Shown piece after piece: positions 27,085-38,300 of a DNA stretch of 64,000 nucleotides. The stretch comes from Lutjanus erythropterus. Its lineage: Eukaryota > Chordata > Actinopteri > Lutjaniformes > Lutjanidae. Each line of letters opens with the position of its first letter. Positions within the stretch are counted from its first letter, which is position 1. The DNA lies in NCBI GenBank assembly GCA_020091685.1, contig CM034608.1, positions 2,351,465 to 2,415,464 of the forward strand. The letters run 5' to 3'. The notes under the pieces are model-generated. The model ran no database searches and was not told the origin of the DNA. It was given only the letters and a program-made list of their open reading frames with translations. Made by a program: the position numbers and the translations under genes.

Positions 27085-27229
27085 GGTATGTATGTATATG
27101 TTTTCATGTAAGTATGAGTGTGTGAGGCTTACCTGTATCATGTAGGAAAAGAATCAGCGTTATGACCCATGTCAGAATCACATGAGCTGTTCTCACCAGG
27201 AACCCTGAGCCGAACACATTCTTGAACAT
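20042..27229 (-). CDS. zdhhc12: DHHC-type palmitoyltransferase 12, five exons
   Basis: S-acyltransferase of Golgi/ER membranes that transfers palmitate to cysteines of substrate proteins. Exons in transcript order: 27229-27133, 25528-25395, 24392-24300, 21080-20914, 20357-20042. Phases agree, giving 268 residues against 267 in human. ATG at 27229 opens [16 protein letters not shown]. The cysteine-rich domain is at residues 105-150, with HCQTCQHC, the catalytic DHHC at 127-130 in [19 protein letters not shown], membrane segments on both sides, and the TTxE motif as TTTWEF in the last exon. In exon 2 (25449-25499, residues 43-59) the annotated frame reads arginine/proline-rich where the family has its second membrane helix; the +1 frame reads [12 protein letters not shown], indicating two compensating indels. 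The position beside pkn3, convergent, matches human. The duplicated first exon is described separately. Confidence 0.9.
20472..20822. mobile_element. AGGGCTGCAC-type non-autonomous element in zdhhc12 intron 4
   Basis: Begins AGGGCTGCACCACATGATAA and contains GTCTGTACCAAACAAGCATG, GGCCACAGCATCTCTGCAG and TGCCTCATTATAATGCAG. The same blocks occur in the opposite order and strand at 50478-50829 and again at 46769-47665, so these are three copies of one fish repeat family. No coding capacity. Confidence 0.65.
22253..22439. mobile_element. 187-bp MITE with perfect 23-bp terminal inverted repeats
   Basis: Ends 22253-22275 and 22417-22439 are exact reverse complements, starting CTTAGGGCGGAGATATACTT. 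The interior is CpG-rich in an AT-rich setting, with subterminal words GCGTTCGCGTATGCG and GCGTATGCGAACGCG that also mirror each other. TTA/TAA at the outer ends hints at PIF/Harbinger-type insertion. It sits in zdhhc12 intron 3 and looks recent because the repeats are intact. Confidence 0.85.
23762..23945 (+). mobile_element. tRNA-derived SINE
   Basis: The 5' part looks like a tRNA: an A-box-like TAGCTCAGTTGG at 23770-23781 and a B-box-like GGTTGGACTCC at 23833-23843. It is followed by the tRNA-unrelated body CTTTTGCTGCATGTCATTCC and a C-rich then AT-rich tail. Box spacing is wider than in a real tRNA and no cloverleaf forms, so this is a SINE and not a tRNA gene. Confidence 0.75.
24060..24236. 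mobile_element. MITE end fragment in zdhhc12 intron 3
   Basis: Contains GAGTAGATAATGACTGAATT and ends GAGGGAACTATAACTTTAA, the usual right end of an abundant fish MITE. Related ends are visible near 39279 and 61500. The left terminus is not clear. Confidence 0.45.
24785..24808 (+). repeat. Poly-A tract
   Basis: About 24 A residues after an AT-rich segment in zdhhc12 intron 2. Possibly the tail of a retroposed sequence, but no body was identified. Confidence 0.7.
25660..26310. mobile_element. ACTCAAGTA-type interspersed repeat in zdhhc12 intron 1
   Basis: Starts ACTACATTTACTCAAATACT, followed by CTTGTACTTACTTAATTATT and CCACCACAATACTTCTACCC. These words recur at 32856-33060 and 33325-34142. 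No reading frame of interest; non-autonomous fish repeat, family not named. Confidence 0.5.
26430..26535. repeat. TTTTTAGC low-complexity tract
   Basis: About twelve irregular copies of TTTTTAG/TTTTTAGC, including one short inverted stretch (TTTACTAAAAAC). Simple sequence in zdhhc12 intron 1. Confidence 0.7.
26920..27083. repeat. (TA)n microsatellite
   Basis: A TA dinucleotide run of about 160 bp with a few TG interruptions, ending about 50 bp from zdhhc12 exon 1 on its intron side. It is also the left border of the duplicated block. Confidence 0.9.
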
Positions 27230-27770
27230 GGTCCTAGCATGTTAGAGCATCCATGGACAGAGACTGACAACTGTCACCGACAGACAGTCGGTGTGTGTGC
27301 TGTGTGTGCTAGCAAATCACTGAATGATATCCAGCGCGCATAAACAAACCACTTAACACCATGAAGCGTCCTGGCAGAGGCTCAGCTACCGTTAATGTCG
27401 TCAGAGAATGAACGGTTAACGTTACCGTTATGTTGGGACCGTCTGCTCTAGGCTGCGGCGCTCGTTCACGTTAATTTGTTTTCGCGCCAAACATAAATTA
27501 AATTTAAGACGAAGAAAATAATATTTAAATGTAAACACGTTAAATAGCATTTAATTTCTACTCTGATGTTATAATGCAATATAAACAGTCCGCTTCGTTT
27601 TAATGCATTTTTGTTGTCGTCCTGTACAGTCTCTACTATGATTGGTCAGCGCTGGTCACGAGACAGGCCAGGATAGGGTGGCGGGAGGGACATTAAGCGA
27701 GGACAATACCGACATGAGCTGTAATAATGACACCTGCTGAGTGTTTTGCTCCGTTGAAATCTGTCACGTG
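27230..27770 (-). promoter_or_regulatory. Putative zdhhc12 promoter region
   Basis: Sequence upstream of the zdhhc12 ATG with more CpG than its surroundings. It holds an inverted CCAAT box (ATTGG at 27641-27645) and a palindromic E-box CACGTG at 27765-27770. No TATA box is obvious. The same elements occur in copy B. The start of transcription was not determined. Confidence 0.4.
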
Positions 27771-27993
27771 AACACACCACAACACACACAGAAAGATAAT
27801 AAGAATTTAACTGATGTTGATAAGAGGAAAATTAGGGTGTTGTATATATACTAATAATAACTGAGATTTTTTTAAAGAAATATTGACATCATGTTAACAC
27901 ACATATGATAATATTGTCAATAATGCTTTGTCTCTTAAACATGCTGTATGCTCTTACATCATGTTTGTGTCTGCTCCCTTTGTCTCCCTCCTC

Positions 27994-27994
<1 letters not shown>

Positions 27995-28052
<58 letters not shown>
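27995..28052. repeat. (CA)n microsatellite, copy A
   Basis: About 29 CA units; the corresponding repeat in copy B (30684-30748) is a few units longer. Reading frames through it are histidine/threonine runs with no coding meaning. Confidence 0.95.
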
Positions 28053-28056
<4 letters not shown>

Positions 28057-28299
28057 CACTATCCATTAAGTGTAACTGCCCTTTCTCCACAGCCCTACAT
28101 TCATATTTTGAATGTAATTCATTTGCCAGGGCGACAAAACACACAATAAACAATGTGAAAGATGAATTTGACAGATGTTTTTAAATGTTCCTATATATAT
28201 CATGATATATATTGTATAAATATTATTCATTACACTGTTTACTTTTATTGTATTTCTAAATAGGCAAAGATGAAATGGTGCTGTCCTTCACCCCAAGTT

Positions 28300-28640
28300 T
28301 CAATGAGATTCAAAATATTTTTCCACTTTTCCCTGATTATTTCCAAGTTCCTATGAGATATAAAATATGTTCTACTTTTTCCAGATTTGTGTGAAATTCA
28401 AAATATTTTTCTACCTTTGCCACATTTCCATGAGATTTAAAAACACTTTTCTACTTCTCCAATGTTTGTATGACTATATTTTTTTTCATATTTCGATGAT
28501 TCAAAATATTTTTGTACTTTTCTGATGTTTGTATTAGTTTTAAGATATTTTTCTACTTTTTCAATGTTCCTATGAGATTAAAAATATATTCCTGCCTTTT
28601 CCAAGGGTTTAGGATATTTAATAATCTGTTTCTGTGGTTA
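28300..28640. repeat. Decayed minisatellite of about 40-45 bp units, copy A
   Basis: Repeated words TTCCTATGAGAT, AAAATATTTTTCTACTTTT and CCAATGTT recur about eight times with changes. The matching stretch in copy B is about 31000-31320. It lies in the zdhhc12-uap1l1 spacer. Confidence 0.6.
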
Positions 28641-29549
28641 ACAATGTTCTATGCTTTTCCATGAGATTTACAAATATTTGTATTTTTATTTTCTTTGGCC
28701 AAGAGATTTTTTCCTATTTTTTCTATTCCAATCCTCTACTTTTACAGATGTTCTGATTTTTCAGGGTTTTTGTTTGTTTTTTTGTTTTGTCTTGTTTTGT
28801 TTTTTGCTTTTTTAAATGAACTTTTGTGTGTTAACTTGACCAAACAGATGACAGGCTGCTGATTCTATGGAAGGTTTTCTGTGGCTTAGTATATATTAGT
28901 AGACTGTTCTGATGGTAATATTCTCAAAGTGACTTAATTAACACCCAGTTAATTGCCTTTCTTTAAAAATTGTCAGAAACCACTCATGCTTATTCCAAAA
29001 CAGTTGAAAATAAACTCTTTGACCTGTGAAGTTAAAAATACAAAGGGGTAAGATTTTTTTAATTTTACATTTCAAAAATAAAGTAAACATTTCAAAATAA
29101 AGTCCAAAAGTCACGAATAAAGTCAAAAGTTTATTTAAACTTTTTTCAACATTTTAAATTTATTCTAAAATTTAAAGAAATCTTTTGATTTATTCTTATG
29201 CCTGGCACTATTACTCTTCCATATAAAGAGGTAGTAGAGCAGAATGAATTAACTAAAAATAAGGAGAGAGGACACAAATTGAGGTATTTTGTTTATATTT
29301 TTGTTACATGTAAACAAAACAAAATTCATATAAATTCCCAAACTCATTGCTAGTCCCTTATTTGTCTTATCTGAGATGCATGAACTGACAGTTTGATATG
29401 ATTATCTTCACATAAAGTCAAAAAGTCACTGAAACAAACACCGAACACATCCATCCAGGGTTCTCCTCTCACTCTGTCCTGCTACAGCTCTGTACTGTGA
29501 TCTGGGATCTGTGCTGCCATCACTCAGTCCTCTGATAATCAGAGAAATG

Positions 29550-29632
29550 TTACTGAGCCTGCAGCTCTTGGCCCTTTGTTCGTCAGAATGAAGGGAGTTG
29601 GCAGTTTCCTCCTTTCAGCAGTCCTCCAGTCC
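29550..29632 (-). pseudogene. Damaged duplicate of uap1l1 last exon
   Basis: Corresponds to exon 9 at 32281-32367, but is 83 bp instead of 87. Four separate one-base losses in short runs (CTTT to CTT, TCC to TC, CCCTTT to CCTTT, GTTCC to GTCC) break the frame. The acceptor CAG before GGACTGGAGG survives. No exon 8 lies upstream on the correct side, so this copy cannot be a normal part of uap1l1. The all-deletion pattern looks like uncorrected long-read error. Confidence 0.8.
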
Positions 29633-29645
29633 CTGGCAAAGGAGG

Positions 29646-29646
<1 letters not shown>

Positions 29647-29712
<66 letters not shown>
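29647..29712. repeat. (TA)n microsatellite at the duplication junction
   Basis: TA run of about 66 bp joining the right end of copy A (GGAGGT) to the left end of copy B. In copy B the equivalent right end continues as GGAGGTGAGATGG, so the TA run is the joint of the duplication. Confidence 0.9.
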
Positions 29713-29716
<4 letters not shown>

Positions 29717-29722
29717 CATATA

Positions 29723-30682
29723 TGTAGGTATGTATGTATATGTTTTCATGTAAGTATGAGTGTGTGAGGCTTACCTGTATCATGTAGGAAAAGAATCAGC
29801 GTTATGACCCATGTCAGAATCACATGAGCTGTTCTCACCAGGAACCCTGAGCCGAACACATTCTTGAACATGGTCCTAGCATGTTAGAGCATCCATGGAC
29901 AGAGACTGACACAACTGTCACCGACAGGACAGTCGGTGTGTGTGCTGTGTGTGCTGCTAGCAAATCACTGAATGATATCCAGCGCGCATAAACAAACCAC
30001 TTAACACCATGAAGCGTCCTGGCAGAGGGCTCAGCTACCGTTAATGTCGTCAGAGAATGAACGGTTAACGTTACCGTTATGTTGGGACCGTCTGCTCTAG
30101 GCTGCGGCGCTCGTTCACGTTAATTTGTTTTCGCGTGCCAAACATAAATTAAATTTAAGACGAAGAAAATAATATTTAAATGTAAACACGTTAAATAGCA
30201 TTTAATTTCTACTCTGATGTTATAATGCAATATAAACAGTCCGCTTCGTTTTAATGCATTTTTGTTGTCGTCCCTGTACAGTCTCTACTATGATTGGTCA
30301 GCGCTGGTCACGAGACAGGCCAGGATAGGGTGGCCGGGAGGGACATTAAGCGCGAGGACAATACCGACATGAGCTGTAATCATGACACCTGCTGAGTGTT
30401 TTGCTCCGTTGAAATCTGTCACGTGAATACACCACAACACAAACCCACACACACACACACACACAGAAAGATAATACCAGAATTTAACTGATGTTGATAA
30501 GAGGAAAATTAGGGGTGTTGTAATATATCACTATTAATAATAACTGAGATTTTTTTTAAAGAAATATTGACATCATGTTAACAATACACATATGATAATA
30601 TTGTCAATAATGCTTTGTCTCTTAAACATGCTGTATGCTCTTACATCATGTTTGTGTCTGCTCTCCCTTTGTCTCCCTCCTC

Positions 30683-30749
<67 letters not shown>

Positions 30750-32382
30750 CTTCACTATCCATTAAGTGTAACTGCCCTTTCTCCACAGCCCTACATTCAT
30801 ATTTTGAATGTAATTCATTTGCCAGGGCGACAAAACACACAATAAACAATGTGAAAGATGAATTTGACAGATGTTTTTTAAATGTTCCTATATATATCAT
30901 GATATATATTGTATAAATATTATTCATTACACTGTTTACTTTTATTGTATTTCTAAATAGGCAAAAGACGAAATGGTGCTGTCCTTCACCCCCAAGTTTC
31001 AATGAGATTCAAAATATTTTTCCACTTTTCCCTGATTATTTTCCAAGTTCCTATGAGATATAAAATATGTTCTACTTTTTCCAGATTTGTGTGAAATTCA
31101 AAAATATTTTTCTACCTTTGCCACATTTCCATGAGATTTAAAAACACTTTTCTACTTCTCCAATGTTTGTATGACTATATTTTTTTTTCATATTTCGATG
31201 ATTCAAAATATTTTTGTACTTTTCTGATGTTTGTATTAGTTTTTAAGATATTTTTCTACTTTTCCAATGTTCCTATGAGATTAAAAATATATTCCTGCCT
31301 TTTCCAAGGGTTTAGGATATTTAATAATCTGTTTCTGTGGTTAACAATGTTCTATGCTTTTCCATGAGATTTACAAATATTTGTATTTTTATTTTCTTTG
31401 GCCAAGAGATTTTTTTTCCCTATTTTTTTCTATTCCAATCCTCTACTTTTACATAGATGTTCCGATTTTTCAGGGTTTTTGTTTGTTTGTTTTTTTGTTT
31501 TGTCTTGTTTTGTTTTTTGCTTTTTTTAAATGAACTTTTTGTGTGTTAACTTGACCAAACAGATGACGGGCTGCTGAGTCTTTCTATGGAAGGTTTTCTG
31601 TGGCTTAGTATATATTAGTAGACTGTTCTGATGGTAATATTCCTCAAAGTGACTTAATTAACACCCAGTTAATTGCCTTTCTTTAAAAATTGTCAGAAAA
31701 CACTCATGCTTATTCCAAAACAGTTGAAAATAAACTCTTTGACCTGTGAAGTTAAAAATACAGAGGGGTAAGATTTTTTTAATTTTACATTTCAAAAATA
31801 AAGTAAACATTTCAAAATAAAGTCCAAAAGTCACGAATAAAGTCAAAAGTTTATTTAAACTTTTTTTTTCAACATTTTAAATTTATTCTAAAATTTAAAG
31901 AAATCTTTTGATTTATTTTTTTCTTATGCCTGGCACTATTACTCTTCCATATAAAGAGGTAGTAGAGCAGAATGAATTAACTAAAAATAAGGAGAGAGGA
32001 CACAAATTGAGGTATTTTGTTTATATTTTTTGTTACATGTAAAACAAAACAAAATTCATATAAATTCCCCAAACTCATTGCTAGTCCCTTATTTGTCTTA
32101 TTTGAGATGCATGAACTGACAGTTTGATATGATTATCTTCACATAAAGTCAAAAAGTCACTGAAACAAACACCCGAACACATCCATCCAGGGTTCTCCTC
32201 TCCATTCTGTCCTGCTACAGCTCTGTACTGTCCTGGGATCTGTGCTGCCATCACTCAGTCCTCTGATAATCAGAGAAATGTTACTGAGCCTGCAGCTCTT
32301 TGGCCCTTTGTTCGTCCAGAATGAAGGGAGTTGGCAGTTTCCTCCCTTTCAGCAGTTCCTCCAGTCCCTGGCAGAGGAGGTG
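29723..32382. repeat. Right copy (B) of 2.6-kb tandem duplication
   Basis: The longer and apparently cleaner copy. Its uap1l1 exon 9 is intact and adjacent to exon 8. It contains a second intact zdhhc12 first exon and promoter, the CA repeat (30684-30748), the decayed minisatellite (about 31000-31320) and an ATAAAGTC-type minisatellite piece (about 31795-31890). Confidence 0.9.
29775..29871 (-). other. zdhhc12: Second copy of zdhhc12 exon 1
   Basis: Same 97 bp as 27133-27229, with the start codon, the [16 protein letters not shown] reading and the GT donor all intact. If the duplication is real it could act as an alternative first exon splicing to exon 2 at 25528, skipping or including the nearer copy. 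If the duplication is an assembly artefact it is the same exon counted twice. Confidence 0.85.
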
Positions 32383-35300
32383 AGATGGAGGTTAAATTAT
32401 TTAGTCAATTAATTTAAATGCAAGTACACTCAAAATGTTTTTTATTCAATGAACTTTTCTAAAGATTTCACCAGTTTGACACTGGGATAATAAGATTTGG
32501 ACGACAAGGATCTGTCGGTACATTCATGTCCTCACCTCTCCAAAGTAGGACACCAGAGGAGAAATCTCCCACTGTGCTGGAGGACTGTCTCCTGCTGACA
32601 CACTGGGGAAAAAACACACACACACACAGTTTAAGGATACGTTCCTTCATATCATATTCTGCTAGTGACTGTGACCCTTGATCTAATGATCTGCAGCAGT
32701 TTTATATGATGGGAAGGGTTGGCTGGTTGCCCCAAAGAGTGATGAATGTACACTTGACACATGAGTACATGTAGTATGTGTGGTTGAACTATGCTGTACA
32801 GTTACGTGCTGCTACTGTTTCTTGACCAGCACAGTGACTTCTGTTGTCAATGATCAAAGCTGCAAAGTATTTAAGTACAAATACTTTGTTACTGTACTTA
32901 ATTGGTGTTTTCATATATCTGTGTTTTATTTGAGAATTTATTCCTGACAACCTTTTACTTTTGCTCCCTACAATTGAAAACAAATATTGTACTTTCTACT
33001 CCTTAGATTTTCAAAACGGGCTAGTTACTGTAGTTTTAACATTTAAAAGGAATTACTGATTACTTTTATTTTGCATCATTGTGTGCTGCCTGAATGATTT
33101 CAGCCTAAATGGATGGAACAATAGCACATCAACAAAAATACAATTCATGCATAACACACGACAGACACAACAAGATGAAAATGACATAAGACAAAAAAGA
33201 TGTAGCAAGACTATAAACGACATAACAAGACACAAAATGATGTAAAAGATGTAACAAATAGAATAAGATCTAACAAAATGACTAATGACGTAACATGACA
33301 AAAAAGACATAAGTCAAAAAAGACCAGTGGTGGAAAGAGTACTTGAAATCTGTACTCAAGTAAGTACTGTTACACTGCTAAAATATTACTCAATTATAAG
33401 TAAAAGTATTGGTGTTAGAAATATACTGCAGTAAAAGTACAAAGTATCTGTCTCAAAAACTACTCAGAGTATGAGTTACTTTTAACCGTTGATGTCACTG
33501 TCACCTCTCTAAACTAGGGTTGTAAATTTTGTGTTTTCCTGAATAGCTGAAAACACTAACAACTGATTTATTATGAATAATTTATAAGATACATATTACA
33601 TTTTATTTTCCGAATTTTTGTTTTTTTCTGTTTTGTCTTTTTTTTCTCATTTTAAGTCATTTCTCATTTAAGTCAACAAACTAGACAAACTCAGTTTAGT
33701 CAAACTCCACTAGACAAAACAACATCAAATGAGGTGCAGTTCCATGACTATTGATTAAATATCAATGAATACATTTCTAATTGGGTAAATTCTTAATGGC
33801 AATTAATTGATTAATGATTAATCATGAACATCCTTACCGCAAATGTGTGCTGCTGCACCATTTTGTTTTGTTTTTCAGTTGTATGTCTTTGTTTTCATTG
33901 GCCTGTTTGTGATCAGATCACCTGATTTGCTACAAAAATGCAGATGAAAAGTTTGGATATTAATTCAAATTATACTCAGTACTCAACTATGATTTTAAAA
34001 GTAACTAAGTAGATTACATGGTGAAATGAATACTTAAGTACCAGTAAAAGTACAGACTTGAAAATCTACTACAGTACAAATATCTAAAAAACTACTTAAT
34101 TACAGTAATTTGAGTATTTGTAATTAGTTACTTCCACCCCTGAAGAAGACGCAACAAGACAAAAAACAACGAAAAAGAATAAGATGTAACAAGATGAAAA
34201 ACTACATAACATGACAAAAAAGACAAAATAAGACTAAAATGACAAAAAGACCTAAAAGACTTAACAAAGACCAAAAGTAATGTAACAAGACATAAAAGAC
34301 GAAACACCAGTAGAAGAAGAAGAAATGCAACGAGACAAGATGAAAAATGATGTAATATGACAAAAAGACATAAAGAGACTAAAAACAGCATGAAAGACAT
34401 GATGAAAAAGATGAAGACGATGAGACGATGAAAAAACAACGTAAAAGATGTAACAAGACAAAAAACGTAAAAGACAAAACAAGATGAAAAATGTTGCAAA
34501 AGACAAAGAACAACATAAAAGACATTAAAAACACAAGTGCTACCAATGATAGTAATTAAAGGTGCGTTCTTCTCAGGTCAAACAGAGTCAGGCTGCTGTT
34601 ATTGTGCATGTTGACTTCTGGAAAAGCTCTGCTACACTAAATGGAATGGGGCCTTAATGAGCATCATCGCTAACAGCGGTGTTTACTGCACTATGTCATA
34701 TTTCTATTAGAGTCTAAGGATATAGGGAGTTGATGCTGTGCAGATTGTAAAACCTACTGGACAGTCTTCGTGAACATTATTGGTTCCACCTGTGCTTTTC
34801 CTGCTCAGACAAGACAAAATGTTGGATATAAAAAGGTCCCAGCCTATCAGAGGAGTCTGACCACAGTCAGGGTTCAGGTTCTGACATTTTCTGCAGCTGC
34901 AGGGTCTGACCTGGCTTTAGGAGGAAGATTATTCCCGTGTTCATCCGTCAGCGAGGCTCCTGCAGCCGTGGCCCAGCGGTAGTGTTGAGCCAGCAGAGAG
35001 TTTCTGGCCGTGGTGGGGCTGTCTGTGGTTGCTCCGTCAGCATTTTTCAGGGGGGAGAACTCATCCTCCCTCACCACCTCAAACACAACAAAGCTCCTAA
35101 CAAACACACAGAGGAAATCTTTCAATTATCTGTTACGACAAGAAGTTTCAAAAGTCCACACATTCTGTTGTCAAGTAGAAGTAGTTACTTGTGTAAAAAA
35201 AAAAAAAAAAGACTGCTAAAAGTGAAAGAGTTCAGGCTCTGAAATGCACCCAAAGTGTAAAAATAAAAAGTCGTCCTCTGTAGGACATTTCTCCTGACTG

Positions 35301-38300
35301 TTTCTGCGCAGAGATAACTGAACCTCACCTTTTCTCCATCAGAGTCTCTGTTTCATCTTGTTAAGTCTTGTTACATTGTTTTTGTTGTACATCGCCATTT
35401 TTGTCTTGTTATATGTTTACATTGTTCATCTTGTTACGTCTGCACGTCATTTTTGTCTTGTTACATGTTGTTCCATCACTTTTTATCTTGTGACGTCTTT
35501 AACTTCATTTTCGTCTTGTCATGTATTGTTACGTCATTCTCGTCTTGTTACATCATATTTATCTTGTTACATTTTTTACATCATTTTCATCTCATGTATT
35601 GTTATGTTGTTTTCATCTTCTTACACCGTTTTTTGTCTTGTCACATCTTCATTTTCATGTCATCATTTTCATCGTTATGTATCTTGTGTCATTTTTGTCT
35701 CATGTCTTTTATGTCTTTTTTGTCTTGTTATGTATGGTTATGTTGTTTTTGTGTTGTTAAGCCTTGTTATGTCATGTTTGTCTTGTTACACTCTTTACAT
35801 CATTTTCATTTTATGTATTATTATGTCGTTTTCATCTTCTTAAATTGTTTTTGGTCTTGTCACGTTTTACAGAATTTTCATCTTATGTCTTTTATGTCAA
35901 TTTCATCTTGTTACATCTAGTTATGTTGTATTGGTCTTGTTCGGCCTCTGACATTGTTTTCATCTTGCATTAAAACTAAATTAATGAGCCCATTTTGAAA
36001 ATGTAAGGAATAAAAAGTGCAGATATTTGTGTTGAAATGTAAAGAGTAAATGTTACTCAGCACTTCTGCCTATGACTTATGTCATTTATTGTAGAGTAAA
36101 ACAGCAGATGTGAGTAACTGAAGGTACAATACCTTGAGAATGGAAATACATCAAAGACAAACTTCTCCATCTTGATGCCGTTGGGTTTGGTTGGTTTGAC
36201 AGGATTGCCACATGTGTCCACAAAGGGCACTTTCTTGAGTGCAACATGTTGTTTCAGTTGGTCTTTAAATTTCCTGCAAGATGAAAGAAAATGAGAAAAT
36301 GAAAAGTATTTTTACTGACGACAGAGGAACAAAAGAAGATCATATACAGGGTTTATCTTCTGGGGATCAACAGCTGTGTCACTGAAATCTGGTCATTATT
36401 TTTTGTAGTTTTTGAGACAACTTCAAGGATCAGTTTGTAGGATTTAGTGGCATCTAGCGGTGAGCTTGTAGACTGCAAACATCTCGCCTCATCCTCCTGG
36501 TCCAAGGGCTAAATATAGAGGCAACATGGTGGCCACCATGGGAGAGGACCTGTGCCCTAAAGAGCTCATTCTGAGATAACAGTAATGACAACATACTTAT
36601 GATTATTATGTTCCCTTTCTGTCATATTCTGCCAGTAGATCGCCCTAAATCTTACAGTCTGGACCTTTAAGTCCTTGCTTGTTGTAGCATAGTGACCTGA
36701 GTCCTCCGTCAAGCAGCCTTTTCGGGAAAAGGGAAACGCTGTTGTATAAGCTAAATATCGCTCTCTATAAACCAACCAAACTCCATAGGTAAAATCAACA
36801 ATTTCACCTCACAGAACACTGGAGTTACTGGTCCACCGCTGCCTGTTAGTTTGTTTGGGTTAAAGTGTGACTTTGGTGAAACTGAACCTTTAAAACACCA
36901 AAGTCACGCAGTAATACAAGGAAACTAACAGATTTAGCAGCACCTCCTGTATTCTGCAAAGTAAAATTACAGATTTTGCCAATGGAGTTTGGCTGCTTTG
37001 GAGGGAGCAAATTTTGGCTTGTTGGCTGTTATTCTGTGACTTCAGTGCTTTACGGGGATGGTTTGGATTCACTGTGCCCTGTTAAAGTTTGCTATTCAAC
37101 ATGTCAGCTTGCTAATATCAGTGTGATTTCAGCTGCTGTGCTGTCAGAGGGATCCTACCAACACATGCAGTGGCAGTGAAGACTCTTACTCTGCTACCTC
37201 CTGCAGGAAGGCTCTGGTGAAGAAGTGATTGCAGATGTTTCCAGCGCTGTACACCAGCTCTCCTGCAGGTCCTCGCAGCTCGGCTGTCTCCGGCTGGATC
37301 TCGCTGTACTCCACCACCTGGGAGACGCCCTGCACCCTGCAAACCACGCCCACCGGCTCTGTCGGGTAGGCCTTCTCCACCACCTGACACATGAAGAGAG
37401 GACAGGTGAAAACAGGTGAGTCACAGTTTGGATGCATTTTTATGTGATTGAAGTCTTCCCTTCAGATTTACTGGCTCCTACCTTGGCTCCACAGTCGGCC
37501 CCTTTGCTCACACAGAAGCCAATAAATACCGGGTCGGCCATCTTGACCAGGATGTTGTCCACACAGTACACATGCAGGTACTCCACTCCCCTCTTCTTCA
37601 TGTCCTCCAGCACATTGTTGTCCACCAGTGCCTGGTACAGACCACCATTCCCATCTGACAGAGAGACATGGCTCATTAGCTCAAACTGACCACAGATCAG
37701 AAGCGACACACAGATGTGTGTGTGCACCTACCCGGGGCCATGGCGATCTTGCCTTTCTCCTGCAGGATGACCTTTCCATCAAAGGTCACAGCCGGGATCA
37801 TCCTCTGCTCAAACATCACGATGTTTGATGGCTCCAGACTGAAGTAGTTGTTCTCCTTGAAGAACTTCTCAGTGGGAGCCAGAGTGAACTCACTGGTCAT
37901 TATGTACCTGAAGAGTTGTAACAGTACAGACCAGACGTTTCAAATGTTATGATCTTGGTGACTTTATTTATCTTAAAACTTCTGCAAGCTTGCCTTGATT
38001 GGTTAGTTTCTGTGTGTTATTCTGTGACTTTGGTGAATCCAAACTAACCCTTTAAAACACTGAAGTCACACAGAAACAAACTAACAAACAGCACAAGGCA
38101 GCAGTAGACCAGAAATCCCTGTGTTCTGTGAGTGAATATGGAGAAGTAACTCACACAACCACACTTCAAATAATCTGAACTACCCCTTTAATTAATCACA
38201 AAGCCAAAAAGTGATGTTTGGCCATGACAAAGTCAGGTCCATCCCATAATCTCACCATGGAACGGTGCATTTGGAGCCGTGCTTCCTGTCTGCCAGCTCT

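Larger units (their letters stand above)
27081..29646. repeat. Left copy (A) of 2.6-kb tandem duplication
   Basis: Runs from TGTAGGTATGTATGTATATG beside a TA microsatellite to GGCAAAGGAGGT. It matches 29723-32382 throughout. Copy A is 94 bp shorter, mostly from one- and two-base losses (for example GCGCCAAAC against GCGTGCCAAAC, GGCGGG against GGCCGGG). It carries zdhhc12 exon 1, the spacer with a CA repeat and a decayed minisatellite, and a damaged copy of uap1l1 exon 9. Confidence 0.9.

Noticed and set aside
26890..27141. Open frames of alternating isoleucine and tyrosine on both strands
   Set aside because: They are translations of the (TA)n microsatellite; the same happens at 29576-29767 and 48101-48382.
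27928..28184. Histidine/threonine-repeat frames (also at 30615-30916)
   Set aside because: They are translations of (CA)n runs with no start context or family support.
34128..34506. Phenylalanine/serine/cysteine-rich frames of 80-160 residues here and at 35358-35973
   Set aside because: They arise from T-rich minisatellite units in uap1l1 introns and are open in several frames at once; not membrane proteins.
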